Shown: positions 26,638-35,276, counted from the first letter of the stretch. The stretch is DNA of 64,000 bases from Streptacidiphilus albus JL83 (GCF_000744705.1 NZ_JQML01000001.1:558001-622000), one strand, 5' to 3'. Notes: a model not told the origin generated them from the sequence alone. Numbers and translations: made by a program.

Positions 26638-26856
26638 ATGGCCTCTCCCAGTTCGACCCAGCACCCGCAGCGCGCCGTCGACCGCGCCAACGCGGCAATC
26701 CGGGCGTACCTGCGGGGCCTGCCCGGACGTTCGCCGGGAACCGTCGAGCAGCGGGCCGAGTACCACAAGCTCGTCGACGCCTACCTCGCGGCCGTCGCGG
26801 TGCGCGACGGACGGCCGCGCGAGGCCGAGGACGAACCCGAGCCCGTCGCGGCGTAG
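26638..26856 (+). CDS. Small conserved-looking hypothetical protein
   Basis: 72 residues: AVDRANAAIRAYLRGLPGRSPGTVEQRAEYHKLVDAYLAAV is helical and protein-like, with an acidic tail. A gagag ribosome-binding-like sequence precedes the ATG. No function recognised. Followed on the same strand by the membrane-anchored hypothetical at 26966. Confidence 0.6.
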   Translation: MASPSSTQHPQRAVDRANAAIRAYLRGLPGRSPGTVEQRAEYHKLVDAYLAAVAVRDGRPREAEDEPEPVAA

Positions 26857-26953
26857 CGCCGCCGGAAGTGTCCGTCGAGAAGCGCGACCACTCCGACAAG
26901 CCCTGCCCCAACCGCCGTTCGGCCGAGCGGCCCCAGCCGCCCACATGATCCGC

Positions 26954-26959
26954 TAGCGT
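26954..26959 (+). promoter_or_regulatory. -10 element of a leaderless gene
   Basis: tagcgt, 6 nt before the ATG at 26966; no ribosome-binding site is present. The spacing matches leaderless actinobacterial transcripts. Confidence 0.5.
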
Positions 26960-26965
26960 GTTCGG

Positions 26966-27589
26966 ATGGTTCTCTCCGTCGGCCGATTTGAGAATGACGC
27001 GCCTCCCACTCGGCAGAGGTCGCGGCTGGTGCCGATCGCCGTCTTCACGGCTTGCGGTGCCCTGCTCGTCGCGGCCACGGTGGCGATCGCCTGCGGCTGG
27101 CCGGGCTGGGCCACCGGCTGCGCAGACTCGCGTGAGGTGTGCTCCCCCTACGAGTCCTTCTCCGGCGACCACACGTTCCCCCAGCTGCTGCACCGGTTCG
27201 GGGTGGAAGCGCCCTGCGGGACGAGAGGGCTGAAGTACGCCTACGCCGACAGTTGGAACGACGACAGGGAGACCTTCGACCTGCGCACGTCCATCTCGCA
27301 GGCCTGCCTGAGCGGCTTTCTCGCCGGCGTCGCCCCAGGGTCCACCCTGGCCGCCGCGCCGCTCCTCGGCATGCACGACAACGACTTCCCGGTCGACCTG
27401 GAAGGCGGCTTCCCCAATGGGGTCATCGGGCCACTGGATCCATCCCACCAGTACCGCGTCATCACCGCGACCAGACCCGACGGATACGGCCAGGTCACTC
27501 TCCTCGTGGATACGACCGGCCACGTCCCGTTGCTGGAGGCCGATTTCACCTACGACGCGCCCACCGGCTGGCCAGAGCAGTCGAACTGA
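26966..27589 (+). CDS. Membrane-anchored or secreted hypothetical protein
   Basis: 207 residues, apparently leaderless. A hydrophobic segment (LVPIAVFTACGALLVAATVAIACG, about residues 21-44) acts as an anchor or signal. The exported part has scattered cysteines (GCADSREVCSPY; APCGTRG; SQACLSG) that could form disulfides, and a TATRPDGYGQVTLLVDTTG strand region. No family recognised. Confidence 0.65.
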   Translation: MVLSVGRFENDAPPTRQRSRLVPIAVFTACGALLVAATVAIACGWPGWATGCADSREVCSPYESFSGDHTFPQLLHRFGVEAPCGTRGLKYAYADSWNDDRETFDLRTSISQACLSGFLAGVAPGSTLAAAPLLGMHDNDFPVDLEGGFPNGVIGPLDPSHQYRVITATRPDGYGQVTLLVDTTGHVPLLEADFTYDAPTGWPEQSN

Positions 27590-27719
27590 CCAACCGTCCT
27601 GAAGACGCTCCTCGGGAGTGGCTCTGCCCGCGATTGCGCCGATGACCTTGTGTCACGTCGGAGTGCACCTCGCGCCTGGCCGGAGCACAGGCGCAGGTGG
27701 CGTGCCTTCCGCAGACCCG

Positions 27720-27757
27720 GCAGGACTCGAACCTGCGCGCCCCGACAAGCAGCCGGG
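27720..27757 (-). other. tRNA-like 3' fragment (possible attachment-site scar)
   Basis: On the minus strand, an anticodon-arm-like hairpin (cccgg-ctgcttg-tcggg, with U33 and GCT at 34-36) is followed 4 nt later by a perfect T-arm gcagg-ttcgagt-cctgc. The acceptor partner and D-arm are absent and there is no CCA, so it is not a working tRNA. Such 3' fragments are left by integrative elements. The plus-strand ORF here (RQDSNLRAP) is the usual antisense-of-tRNA artefact. Confidence 0.35.
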
Positions 27758-27762
27758 AGCTG

Positions 27763-27939
27763 TTCACCGACCCCGGCAACAACGCTGTCGTCCGCACCGA
27801 CGTAGCGGAGATCATGCAAGTCTGCGACCAAGGTGACATCAACGAAGCCCGCGAGTGCACCGCGCTTCCCCTCGCCGATCTCGACGGCCTGCTGGCGGAA
27901 ACCCACGGGCAGTCCGGAGTGCGGCGGCGGCTGAGGTGA
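27763..27939 (+). pseudogene. Orphan C-terminal coding fragment
   Basis: In the plus frame after the tRNA-like piece, about 58 residues look like true protein: LFTDPGNNAVVRTDVAEIMQ, then ALPLADLDGLLAETHGQSG. No start codon context or family; possibly the tail of a gene cut by an integration event. Confidence 0.3.
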
Positions 27940-28042
27940 GCAGCAGCCACACCCTGCCTGGCACGCCAGGAGCCTCAAGGGGTGTCGGTCGTGTGTGCTA
28001 GCTTTACTCGTTTTGCTCACATCAATCGAACGGGGGGTCGCC

Positions 28043-29581
28043 TTGCGACGCATCACAACACTCGCGGCTGCGGCTGCGGTACTCACGCCGCTCCTGCTGG
28101 GGAACACCGGCAGCGCGTCCGCCACGAGCGGCAACGGCACGCTGACCGTCACCACGCTGGGGCGGAGCGGCAAGCCGGTCAGCTCCACCCTCAGTGTGTA
28201 CAACACCAGCACACAGGCCTTCGCCCAGCTGAGCAGCGGCCAGGCGCACTCCCTGGCCAAGGGCACCTACCAGGTGTTCGTCGACATCTGGAACGGCGCG
28301 GACGGCACCGACACCATCGGCGCCAGGACGCTGACGGTCTCGGGCGCGACCAGGGCGACCATCGACGCCCGGCAGGGCCGCGCCGTGAAGGCGTCGCTGA
28401 GCCCCGCCCCTGGCGCCGGCTACCTCCAGTCCGTCGCGGTCTCCGCATGCTCGGCGGACTCCCCGTACGGTGCGTCCGCCGTGAACAGCGCGGGCAGGGT
28501 CTTCGTCATCCCCTCCGCCGACTCCTCGTTCGAGCTGGCCTACTCCTCGACGTGGCGCAACGGGCCGGGCGCGGCGGCGACGGCTTTCGTCGCCATCGGC
28601 GACCACCCGAAGGGCCTGCCCAGCGGGGTGTCCGCCACCGTCCGGCAGTCCTCGCTGGCCACTCTCAGGGTGTCCGCCCGCAGCGGCCCGGAGACCGGCG
28701 ACTCGCAGCTCCAGTTGACGGACAGCAGCGGCACCCCCTGCATGTGGAGTCTCGGGAACGTGGCGTTCGACGCCACGCTGCCGTACTCGATCACCGCCCA
28801 CGTGTCCCCCGGCTCGTGGTCCGTCTCCGAGCAGGCGCAGGACTACCTCTACAGCAGCGCCCTCAACTACGGCGCCGGCAGGTCCTACGGTCTGACGGTC
28901 AACAACGCGGCGTGGGGGCCCGGCGGGGACCTGCCCTACGTCTGGGCCGGGCAGCACCGGCTCTACCTGAACACCGACCAGATGTTCACCGACTCCGCGC
29001 TGCCCTACGGCCTCGGGTTCTCTGCGGCCTACAAGCTGACCAAGGGCGGCCGAACGCTGCTGTCGAAGAGTCTGGGAGGCAACAGCCAGGCCACCCTCAA
29101 CCCGATCCTCACCAGTGGCGGCTGGTACGACCTCACCGTCTCGGCGAGGCGCTCGCCCGACCGGGCGCTGCCCGCGACCGCGCTGTCCACGGCCTCCTCG
29201 GTCGCCTTCCACTTCTACACCGACCTGACGGCCTACCGGCAGATCCGGGCCTACCTGACCCGCTTCTCCCCTGCCGGGCTCAATGCCAGTGACCAGGCCG
29301 CGCCCGGTGCGCACACCACGGTCGCGCTGGACCTGCAGCGGCCCGCGTCCAACGACGACTTGGTGCACCAGCTCTCCGACTCGGTGAAGAAGGTGCAGGC
29401 CTGGTACTCCACCGACGGCGGCCGGAGCTGGCACGCGGTCCCGGTCAGGCTCTCCGGCGGCGCCTGGAGCACCTCCGTGCCCGACCCGGCCGCCGGCCTG
29501 GTGTCGTTGCGGTCCGAGGTCACCGACAGCCACGGCGATACCACCACGACCACGGTGGTCAACGCGTACGCGGTGGGCTGA
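28043..29581 (+). CDS. Large secreted protein of unknown function
   Basis: About 512 residues from a TTG 5 nt after gggggg. LRRITTLAAAAAVLTPLLLG, then SASA, is a Sec signal peptide. The mature protein is beta-rich with many Ser/Thr/Gly and segments (SVSEQAQDYLYSSALNYGAG; GGNSQATLNPILTSGGWYDL; VKKVQAWYSTDGGRSWHAVP) that resemble C-terminal regions attached to S8-type secreted peptidases of Streptomyces, but no protease domain is present. An AT-richer promoter (tgctagctttact) lies about 40 nt upstream. A terminator follows directly. Confidence 0.75.
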   Translation: MRRITTLAAAAAVLTPLLLGNTGSASATSGNGTLTVTTLGRSGKPVSSTLSVYNTSTQAFAQLSSGQAHSLAKGTYQVFVDIWNGADGTDTIGARTLTVSGATRATIDARQGRAVKASLSPAPGAGYLQSVAVSACSADSPYGASAVNSAGRVFVIPSADSSFELAYSSTWRNGPGAAATAFVAIGDHPKGLPSGVSATVRQSSLATLRVSARSGPETGDSQLQLTDSSGTPCMWSLGNVAFDATLPYSITAHVSPGSWSVSEQAQDYLYSSALNYGAGRSYGLTVNNAAWGPGGDLPYVWAGQHRLYLNTDQMFTDSALPYGLGFSAAYKLTKGGRTLLSKSLGGNSQATLNPILTSGGWYDLTVSARRSPDRALPATALSTASSVAFHFYTDLTAYRQIRAYLTRFSPAGLNASDQAAPGAHTTVALDLQRPASNDDLVHQLSDSVKKVQAWYSTDGGRSWHAVPVRLSGGAWSTSVPDPAAGLVSLRSEVTDSHGDTTTTTVVNAYAVG

Positions 29582-29597
29582 CGGCACGACTGCGGCC

Positions 29598-29632
29598 GGG
29601 GCCTGTCCGACAAGATCCGCCGGACAGGCCCC
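29598..29632 (+). terminator. Terminator after the secreted protein
   Basis: ggggcctgtccg (29598-29609) pairs exactly with cggacaggcccc (29621-29632); 11-nt loop; 17 nt after the stop. Confidence 0.75.
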
Positions 29633-30187
29633 AATCGCTCGGGCCCACCCCCGGTCCGGGAGCAGCGATCGGGCGATGAGTTCAGAGGCGTCGCCGTCGT
29701 CCGGCGGCCGGGTCGATCACTCGGCCCTCTCCCCGACCCGCAGTTCACGCAGGTGGAGGCGTCCCTCCATCGGAGCCGGGCTCATACAAGGGAGTTCACC
29801 CGGAGCACGCGGGGATGGAGGCGTCCATGCGGTGTCGGGTCCTCACCCAGGCGTCCAGCACCGCCGTCTGATCGGCGGCTCGGGCAGCCTGCCTCGAATC
29901 GGGCGAGAAAGCCTCTACTGCGGCGCCACTTCGCCGGTCGCGGTGAATCCGGTCGACGGTCCAGGGTCCAGGGTCCAGGTCGAAGAGCAGGCAGATCGGG
30001 CAGGACTCCGAAGCCGGCGGCCGGCAGGCCGGCGGAACCGTTCAAGGGTGGTGACGGACCAGGTCGAGCCGCGCGGAGCCGTATCCGTCGAGCACAGCCG
30101 ACTCGCTCGCCGCGTGGTCGGGTTTCGGCCTAACAGGGCCTGGCGCTCGTCCGGAGCCGGGCGTCCGTCAGGGAAGTGCGGGCACGG
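29633..30187. other. Gene-free stretch
   Basis: About 550 bp with no supported gene. Contains a short run of ggtcca(g) repeats near 29957-29978 and repeated ggaggcgtcc words near 29757 and 29818. Nothing else recognised. Confidence 0.45.
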
Positions 30188-30412
30188 TCACAGCTTGTTC
30201 GGTTGGATGTCGAAGGCGAGGACCACGCCGTCGGCAGCCTGCGGGTACATCTCCATCATCTGGCCGTAGATCTCGCCGAACGCGTCGAACCGGGTTTCCC
30301 TCTTGCTCGGTGTGTAGGTGCCCTGCGCGTGAACGACACCGAACGTGTCGTCGGTACGCGGGTACTGGATCGCGATCGAGTAGAAATGCGTGCCCTGCTC
30401 GGGGGTGCTCAC
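30188..30412 (-). CDS. Small hypothetical protein
   Basis: 74 residues from a GTG behind aaggagag. HFYSIAIQYPRTDDTFGVVH, then RFDAFGEIYGQMMEMYPQAA and GVVLAFDIQPNKL, suggest a compact alpha/beta fold. Similar small proteins with an FxxxxxxxQ...FxLxPN layout occur across actinobacteria; function unknown. No clear operon partner. Confidence 0.65.
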   Translation of the reverse strand: MSTPEQGTHFYSIAIQYPRTDDTFGVVHAQGTYTPSKRETRFDAFGEIYGQMMEMYPQAADGVVLAFDIQPNKL

Positions 30413-30987
30413 CGTGACTCTCCTTCGATGCGGCTGCTTGGCTGTATTCAAGCAGCTGCTCCGGCAGGGCTGATGCAAAGTCCCAGTGATCAAGAAGGGC
30501 CGCTGGTCAGAGTGCCGTGCCTCGACACCGACCTGTGAGCGGATCTCTCCTCGACGCGATCCGGCTCTCGGCGGCCAGCGGGCAGCCGCCTACTCGTTGG
30601 CCGACCGGCCGCGCTGATCAACTGCCGACTACCGCCGTGATAGCGATCTGCTTATCGCATCTCCATGTCGAGGTGGAACGTGCCGCCCGGGTTGGCGCTC
30701 GAGCAGAGTAGGACGGTCAGCCCGCGCCGTGGAACCGACTTGAAGGCGAAGCGTGTCCGGCCCGGCTGCCCACCGCGATGGGCAGCCGTCGACAACACGG
30801 CTGCCCATCGCCCTGACGGCAATGCACGGACAGCTCCAGCAAGGTCCAGACCGGGCTACGCAGGGAGCCGCCACGAACTGGGGATGCCAGCTTGCCTCGC
30901 GCCAGGCACTGCCATCGCTACCTGGTGTCTGCTACGTCTTTCGTACAGGCGCTCCTGTTGGCTGTCGAGCCGGGTTGCGAGCCACCG
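30413..30987. other. Stretch with a C-terminal gene remnant
   Basis: Minus strand 30657-30755 encodes FKSVPRRGLTVLLCSSANPG, then GTFHLDMEMR and a stop, which looks like the end of a secreted protein whose body is gone. A 10-bp hairpin cggctgccca / tgggcagccg (30763-30788), with a third copy of the arm nearby, lies at the break. Confidence 0.4.
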
Positions 30988-32025
30988 TCAGTCACACGGG
31001 GGCGGCGGGCAGGGGTTGGGCGGGCACGGAATGCCGCCGCCAGTACCGCCGGTGCCGCCTCCGCCAGTACCGCCGCCACCACCGCCGGTGCCGCCGCCAC
31101 CGCCGCCAGTACCACCGCCGCCGGTGCCGCCACCACCGCCACCAGTACCACCGCCACCGGTGCCGCCACCACCACCGCCAGTACCGCCGCCGCCACCACC
31201 GCCGGTGCCGCCACCACCACCGCCAGTACCGCCGCCACCACCACCGCCAGTACCACCGCCGCCACCACCACCGCCACCGCCGGCGGTGGCGCAGGTTTGG
31301 CGGGTGATGGTGTCGGAGTCGAGGGTGACTGATCCGTTTCGGGCCAGGGCGCGGCCGTCGATGGTCGTGTTGGTGGTGACCGTGATGGAGGTCAGGGCGA
31401 GGATGTTGCCTACGAAGGTGGAGGCGGTTCCCAGGGTGGCGGAGCTGCCGACCTGCCAGTAGACGTTGCAGGGCTGGGCGCCGTTGACCAGCAGGACCCG
31501 GCTGGCGGACGCTGTGGTCAGCGTCGAGCCGATCTGGAAGATGAAGACGGCGTTGGGGTCGCCCTGGGCGTCGAGGGTGAGCGTGCCGGTGAGTCCGATG
31601 GACGTGGGTGCCTTGTAGACGCCCGGCGTCAGCGTCCGGCCGCCCAGGTCACCGGAGATGCTGGAGTCGGGTGCCTGGCCGGCGGCGTTGTTGTACGCGG
31701 TGGCCAGATCGCTCTGCGCCTGCAGTGAGTTCGCGTCGGCGGAGTGGATGGTTCCCTTGACGGTGCCGGGAGGGAATCCGGACACCGCGGTGCCCGGGTT
31801 CACGCCGAGGTCTCCGTTGATCGTGCTCGGGCCGGTGTTCGTGACGCTCTGTCCGGCCAGGACCGCGTAGCTGCTCGCCGTCCCGAGCGGGACCGCTACG
31901 CCGATGGCGCTGGCGCTTGTGGGGAGCATCGCCAGGCCGGCGGCGGAGAGAGCCACCACCAGAGATGTGGCTGCCATGCGGGCGAATACCCGCCGGGATG
32001 GGGTGGATTCCTGCAGTCTTGTCAT
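30988..32025 (-). CDS. Ice-binding-like (DUF3494) secreted protein with glycine-rich tail
   Basis: 345 residues. Signal peptide (MAATSLVVALSAAGLAMLPTSASA). The DUF3494 domain spans about residues 41-250: AVPLGTASSYAVLAGQSVTN, NGDLGVNPG, GVYKAPTSIGLTGTLTLDAQ, VFIFQIGSTLTT, TFVGNILALTSITV. Family members bind ice or act as adhesins. It is followed by about 75 residues made of (Gly)n-Thr units and a short cysteine/proline end (CPPNPCPPPPCD) in place of a sortase signal, so surface attachment is unexplained. The repeat is encoded by an approximate array at 31037-31288 that is a hotspot for length change. Confidence 0.88.
   Translation of the reverse strand: MTRLQESTPSRRVFARMAATSLVVALSAAGLAMLPTSASAIGVAVPLGTASSYAVLAGQSVTNTGPSTINGDLGVNPGTAVSGFPPGTVKGTIHSADANSLQAQSDLATAYNNAAGQAPDSSISGDLGGRTLTPGVYKAPTSIGLTGTLTLDAQGDPNAVFIFQIGSTLTTASASRVLLVNGAQPCNVYWQVGSSATLGTASTFVGNILALTSITVTTNTTIDGRALARNGSVTLDSDTITRQTCATAGGGGGGGGGGTGGGGGGGTGGGGGGTGGGGGGGTGGGGGGTGGGGTGGGGGGTGGGGTGGGGGGTGGGGGGTGGGGTGGTGGGIPCPPNPCPPPPCD
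31037..31288. repeat. Gly/Thr-coding approximate tandem array
   Basis: Repeated accgccgcc/accaccgcc/agtaccgcc units, coding (Gly)4-8-Thr on the minus strand; imperfect but regular. Confidence 0.8.
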
Positions 32026-32337
32026 TGAGGCGCCTAACTCCTTGCGAGGGTCGGGTCAATCGGCCGTCAATGCGCGGAAAACGTGAAAGCGCACCTGCGA
32101 GCACGCTTGTTGGGTCATCCGAACGGCGACCGTGAAACGAGACACTAGCCCTCAGCCAGGCTGTGATCTGCGGCGGATCCCTGCGCCATACGGGTGACTT
32201 GTCTGAAGAATCGATTTTTCTCGCTGCTTTAGAAATATTCAGATTGACGATGTAGGTTGTGGTCGAATTGATGCCGTCGGTCCGCAATTTAGAGGATCAG
32301 AGGGGAACGTACGAAGTGGATATGGTGGGTGCGCCGG
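32026..32337. other. Promoter-side stretch of the ice-binding gene
   Basis: About 310 bp, becoming AT-rich at 32210-32290 (gaatcgatttttctcgctgc), where the promoter probably lies. No gene supported. Confidence 0.4.
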
Positions 32338-32790
32338 TCAGGCGATGCCCAGGAGGTCGAGTGGGCGGGTGAAGGGTTCGTAGGAGGCGTGGCGGAGGCC
32401 GGCGGCGATGTTGCTGTGTCCGGCGTCGCGGAGTGTGTTGATGCCAAAGACTGAGCACTTGCAGGATCGGCACCGGTCAGGTCGGCCAGGCCGCCCGGGC
32501 AGACGCGGCCGATGATCCGTCGGATCGTGGCGGTGCTCGGCGGGACGCGCACGTCCAGCGCGCCGACGGTTCGGGCGCCCAGCCGGGCCGGCGTGTGCTG
32601 CGGGGCGCTGGTGGACCACTGCCCGATCGCCGCGTACGACCGGGCGCCGGCCACCACCGCCGAGGCCGCGACCAGCAGCACCGCCACGAACGGGTGTCGC
32701 ACACCGCGCCGGCGCCGGGGATCAGGCAGCAACCGCAGCCGCTCCACCAGCGGATGACGAGCTCAACCCCACCCTCTCGCGGTATCCGGC
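32338..32790 (-). pseudogene. ISAs1-family transposase, internally deleted remnant
   Basis: The minus strand encodes an ISAs1-type N-terminus (LRLLPDPRRRRGVRHPFVAV, then SYAAIGQWSTSAPQ and STATIRRIIGRV) joined, with a frame change near 32460, to an ISAs1 C-terminus (INTLRDAGHSNIAAGLRHAS, then RPLDLLGIA). The catalytic middle is missing, so it is a non-autonomous deletion derivative. Confidence 0.7.
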
Positions 32791-32826
32791 CGGTCGGCCG
32801 CCCGACCGGACACCGCACCGCTCATG

Positions 32827-33591
32827 TCAGGCCGGCGAGATGACCGCGCTGCCGAGGTGCCGGGCGAAGAACCGGACCGCACTGTCGGCCTCGAACCGGG
32901 GCAGTTCCTTGTGCGCGCCCGAGTTCACGTGCAGGGACTTCTCCTTCGAGGCGAAGGCGTCGAACAGCGCGAGACCTTCCTCGCGGGAGATGTGCTCATC
33001 GTCCCACTGCAGGTCGAACTCGATCGGGACGGTGATCTGCCTCGCCTTCTCGGCCAGCACATCGGGCCAGTGCTGGCCGAAGACGGCGGCCGTGATCCTG
33101 GGCTCGGCTGCCACGAAGGGCACGCCGATCGCGGTACCCATGTTGATGCCCCAGAAGCCGACCGGGCCGCCGAACCCGATCTCCGGGAGCTCTTGGAGTG
33201 CGTCCAGGAGCGCCTGGTACTCGGGCACGGCCAGCTTCGCCAGGTGGTCGTTGTAACGGACGACGATCGGGCCTTCCGGCTCGCCGGCCGCCCGCGCCGC
33301 GAACAGCGCGGCGATCTCCTGCTCGTCGTGCTCCGTGCGCGGCCGGTCACCGTGACCGGGCGCGTCGAGGACGGCGACGTGGAAGCCGCAGCCGTGCACC
33401 AGGTGTTGGGCCCGGCCCGACATCGCGGGGTGCTTCTTGTGGTTGCCGCCGCCGTGACCCATCAGGATCAGCGGCGCACGGTCCGCGCCGGATTCGGGGG
33501 ACCATAGGACACCGGGGACCCCGTTGACGGTGAAATCGCGCGCGACGATGCCGTTGACGGTCGATTCGGCGGTGAAGTGCAGAGTATTCAT
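32827..33591 (-). CDS. Alpha/beta-hydrolase-fold protein lacking the nucleophile serine, copy 2
   Basis: 254 residues, about three-quarters similar to copy 1 (8067-8834). LMGHGGGNHKKHP oxyanion segment (43-55), DAPGHGDRPR (77-86), nucleophile elbow GINMG (148-152) with Asn150 in place of serine, and SGAHKELP with the late histidine. Start ATG is behind gaaaggcaac, as in copy 1. It lies 50 nt downstream of its own uORF (33642-33701). A VC0807 protein and TetR regulator precede on the same strand, about 220 bp further upstream. Confidence 0.85.
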   Translation of the reverse strand: MNTLHFTAESTVNGIVARDFTVNGVPGVLWSPESGADRAPLILMGHGGGNHKKHPAMSGRAQHLVHGCGFHVAVLDAPGHGDRPRTEHDEQEIAALFAARAAGEPEGPIVVRYNDHLAKLAVPEYQALLDALQELPEIGFGGPVGFWGINMGTAIGVPFVAAEPRITAAVFGQHWPDVLAEKARQITVPIEFDLQWDDEHISREEGLALFDAFASKEKSLHVNSGAHKELPRFEADSAVRFFARHLGSAVISPA

Positions 33592-33624
33592 GGCGTGTTG
33601 CCTTTCGGGGGTGCCTGGTTTCGA

Positions 33625-33681
33625 GGCGCTCCCGGCGACATTTACGCAGATCGCCCGACCGTGGCGACAAGGGGGAGCACC
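33625..33681 (-). promoter_or_regulatory. Nested RNA stem spanning the uORF stop codon, copy 2
   Basis: Outer arms at 33673-33681 and 33625-33633; inner arms at 33650-33655 (GGCGAT) and 33634-33639 (GTCGCC). The inner stem keeps pairing through a G-U where copy 1 has G-C. Confidence 0.55.
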
Positions 33682-33701
33682 CATACGAGTACTGCTTTCA
33701 T
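33642..33701 (-). CDS. 19-residue leader peptide (uORF), copy 2
   Basis: MKAVLVWVLPLVATVGRSA, behind an aggaggtgagaccc Shine-Dalgarno identical to copy 1. Same length and same distance to the downstream hydrolase. Codons of WVLPL (tgg gtg ctc ccc ctt) and VGR (gtc ggg cga) are conserved at the nucleotide level, in line with an RNA-structure constraint. Confidence 0.7.
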   Translation of the reverse strand: MKAVLVWVLPLVATVGRSA

Positions 33702-33922
33702 GGGTCTCACCTCCTGGCGCTGGATCACGGCCAACGGAAAGCTACCAGAGCGGCCACCGGTCCGACCACAGCTTTCTCCTGACGCCCGATCAGGGCTACC
33801 GATCAGGACCTGGACCATGGGCGTGCCCGGATTCGTGAGCAATTGACCCGACCGGGCTGCGGGGCCCCGCCGGCCCGGTAGCAGGCCCACTGAATCCCAA
33901 CGTCCGTCCCATGTACCCGGAT

Positions 33923-34624
33923 TCACCGAGCGCTCGGCGCCGGTTCGCCGGTGTTCGCATCGTGCTGCAGGATGTCCCACAGTCCGGCCCTGGCCTGGTA
34001 GATATTGGTGATCACCAGCATCAGCAGCGTGAAGACGCCGTATTGGATGCCGTTCCAGAGCGGGACCAGGTCGACCGGCAGCGCGTAGGCGATGACCACC
34101 CGCAGCCCGGCGTCCAGGATCAGGCCCACCCCCCAGAAGACGGTGGTCACCTGCCAGATCCGACGGAACCCCGGCTTCCGGTCCCACAGGTCGTCCCAGG
34201 TCTCCTCCCCCGACGAGAACCGCCGCTCCAGCAGCGGACGGGAGAAGTCGAAGGCCAGCGGCCGCCGGCCCCACAGCGAGGCCAGGAAGGCCCCGCCCGC
34301 CGCGCCGGTCAGCCACCCGTCCTTGAGCAGCAGGAACCGGGGGCTGTCGGTGACGAGTGAGGCGGCGATGCTCAACACGAAGACCACCGCCACGAAGACG
34401 CCCAGCGCGTCGACCTTGCGCTGCTTGATGAACTTGACCACCGCGCCGAGCAGCGGCGGCACCGTTCCGACGGTCAGGGCGACGACGTTGCCGATGCCTG
34501 CCGCACGCAGGCCGTAATACAGGGCGATCGGACCCACGAGGTCGGTCGCCAGCATGACCACCATGTGCAGGGCGAGGTTGCCCGGGGGCTTGTCGCCGCC
34601 TTCGTTGCTCCGGCCACTGCTCAT
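33923..34624 (-). CDS. VC0807 family integral membrane protein
   Basis: 233 residues with about five hydrophobic segments (MVVMLATDLVGPIALYYGLRAAG; VVALTVGTVPPLLGAVV; ALGVFVAVVFVLSIAASLV; VFWGVGLILDAGLRVVIAYAL; GIQYGVFTLLMLVITNIYQ). PLLGAVVKFIKQRKVDALGV and the central LLKDGWLTGAAGGAFLASL are typical of the VC0807 family. Function unknown. Its start overlaps the stop of the TetR gene upstream (34621), so they form an operon and the TetR protein likely controls it. Confidence 0.85.
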   Translation of the reverse strand: MSSGRSNEGGDKPPGNLALHMVVMLATDLVGPIALYYGLRAAGIGNVVALTVGTVPPLLGAVVKFIKQRKVDALGVFVAVVFVLSIAASLVTDSPRFLLLKDGWLTGAAGGAFLASLWGRRPLAFDFSRPLLERRFSSGEETWDDLWDRKPGFRRIWQVTTVFWGVGLILDAGLRVVIAYALPVDLVPLWNGIQYGVFTLLMLVITNIYQARAGLWDILQHDANTGEPAPSAR

Positions 34625-35241
34625 CCGATCTCCCCTCGTTCCCGACGGGTCGCCAGTTCGAACATGGTCACCAGTTCCTGTGCATAGCTGCGCAGGTCCA
34701 GGTCGGGATGGGACTCCAGCAGAAACGGCAGCCCCTCGACGGCGCGGCGAATGGTCACCGCCATCACGAGGGGATCGAAGTCACGGAACTCACCGACTGA
34801 CTGACCTTCCGTCAGGATTCGCTCGATGACCGAGGTGACGAGCTCGTCGGCGGACGAGTCGTAGTGCAGCCCACCGCTCAGAAAGATCGACAGCAGGGCC
34901 TTCATCTGGGTGCGGTGGCCCCCGACGAACTCGACCGTGGCCAGGATGTACGCGCGGAGTGCCTCCGCCGCACTGCTCTGGTCCTTCATCCGCTCGGACA
35001 CGAAGCCGCCGATCCCGGACGTCACCTCCCGGACCACCTCTTCGATCAACTCGTCCTTGCCGGCGAAGTGGTACGAGATCAGCCGCGTGCTGCTCAGGCC
35101 GGCCCGCTCGGTGATCCGCGCGAACGACGCCCGACCGAAGCCGACCTCGGCGATCGTCTCGATCGCGGCCCGCACGATCTGCGCCCGGCGCGCGGTCGTG
35201 GTGAATGATCTGCCGTCGCCGCCCCTGCCGCTTACCTGCAC
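34621..35241 (-). CDS. TetR family transcriptional regulator, leaderless
   Basis: About 206 residues from a GTG. HTH: AQIVRAAIETIAEVGFGRASFARITERAGLSSTRLISYHFAGKDELI (about residues 18-64). C-terminal all-helical domain. A near-consensus promoter (TCGACA, 17 bp, TACTTT) ends 6 nt before the GTG, so the mRNA is predicted to be leaderless; the longer frame upstream would include the promoter and was rejected. First gene of an operon with VC0807. Confidence 0.88.
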   Translation of the reverse strand: MQVSGRGGDGRSFTTTARRAQIVRAAIETIAEVGFGRASFARITERAGLSSTRLISYHFAGKDELIEEVVREVTSGIGGFVSERMKDQSSAAEALRAYILATVEFVGGHRTQMKALLSIFLSGGLHYDSSADELVTSVIERILTEGQSVGEFRDFDPLVMAVTIRRAVEGLPFLLESHPDLDLRSYAQELVTMFELATRRERGEIG

Positions 35242-35247
35242 GAGTAA

Positions 35248-35276
35248 AAAGTACGTCGCCCAGGTAACACTGTCGA
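35248..35276 (-). promoter_or_regulatory. Promoter of TetR-VC0807 operon
   Basis: -35 TCGACA at 35271-35276 and -10 TACTTT at 35248-35253 (minus strand) with a 17-bp spacer. Confidence 0.65.

Noticed and set aside
27697..27939. ORF with RQDSNLRAP as a gene start
   Set aside because: This peptide is the usual antisense translation of a tRNA T-arm; only the downstream tail may be a true coding fragment.
29800..29825. CRISPR-repeat-like word (gcacgcggggatgga)
   Set aside because: Single occurrence, no spacing or second repeat, no cas genes in the window.
30665..31462. Plus-strand proline-rich ORF opposite the ice-binding gene
   Set aside because: Antisense image of the (Gly)n-Thr array; no start context or domain.
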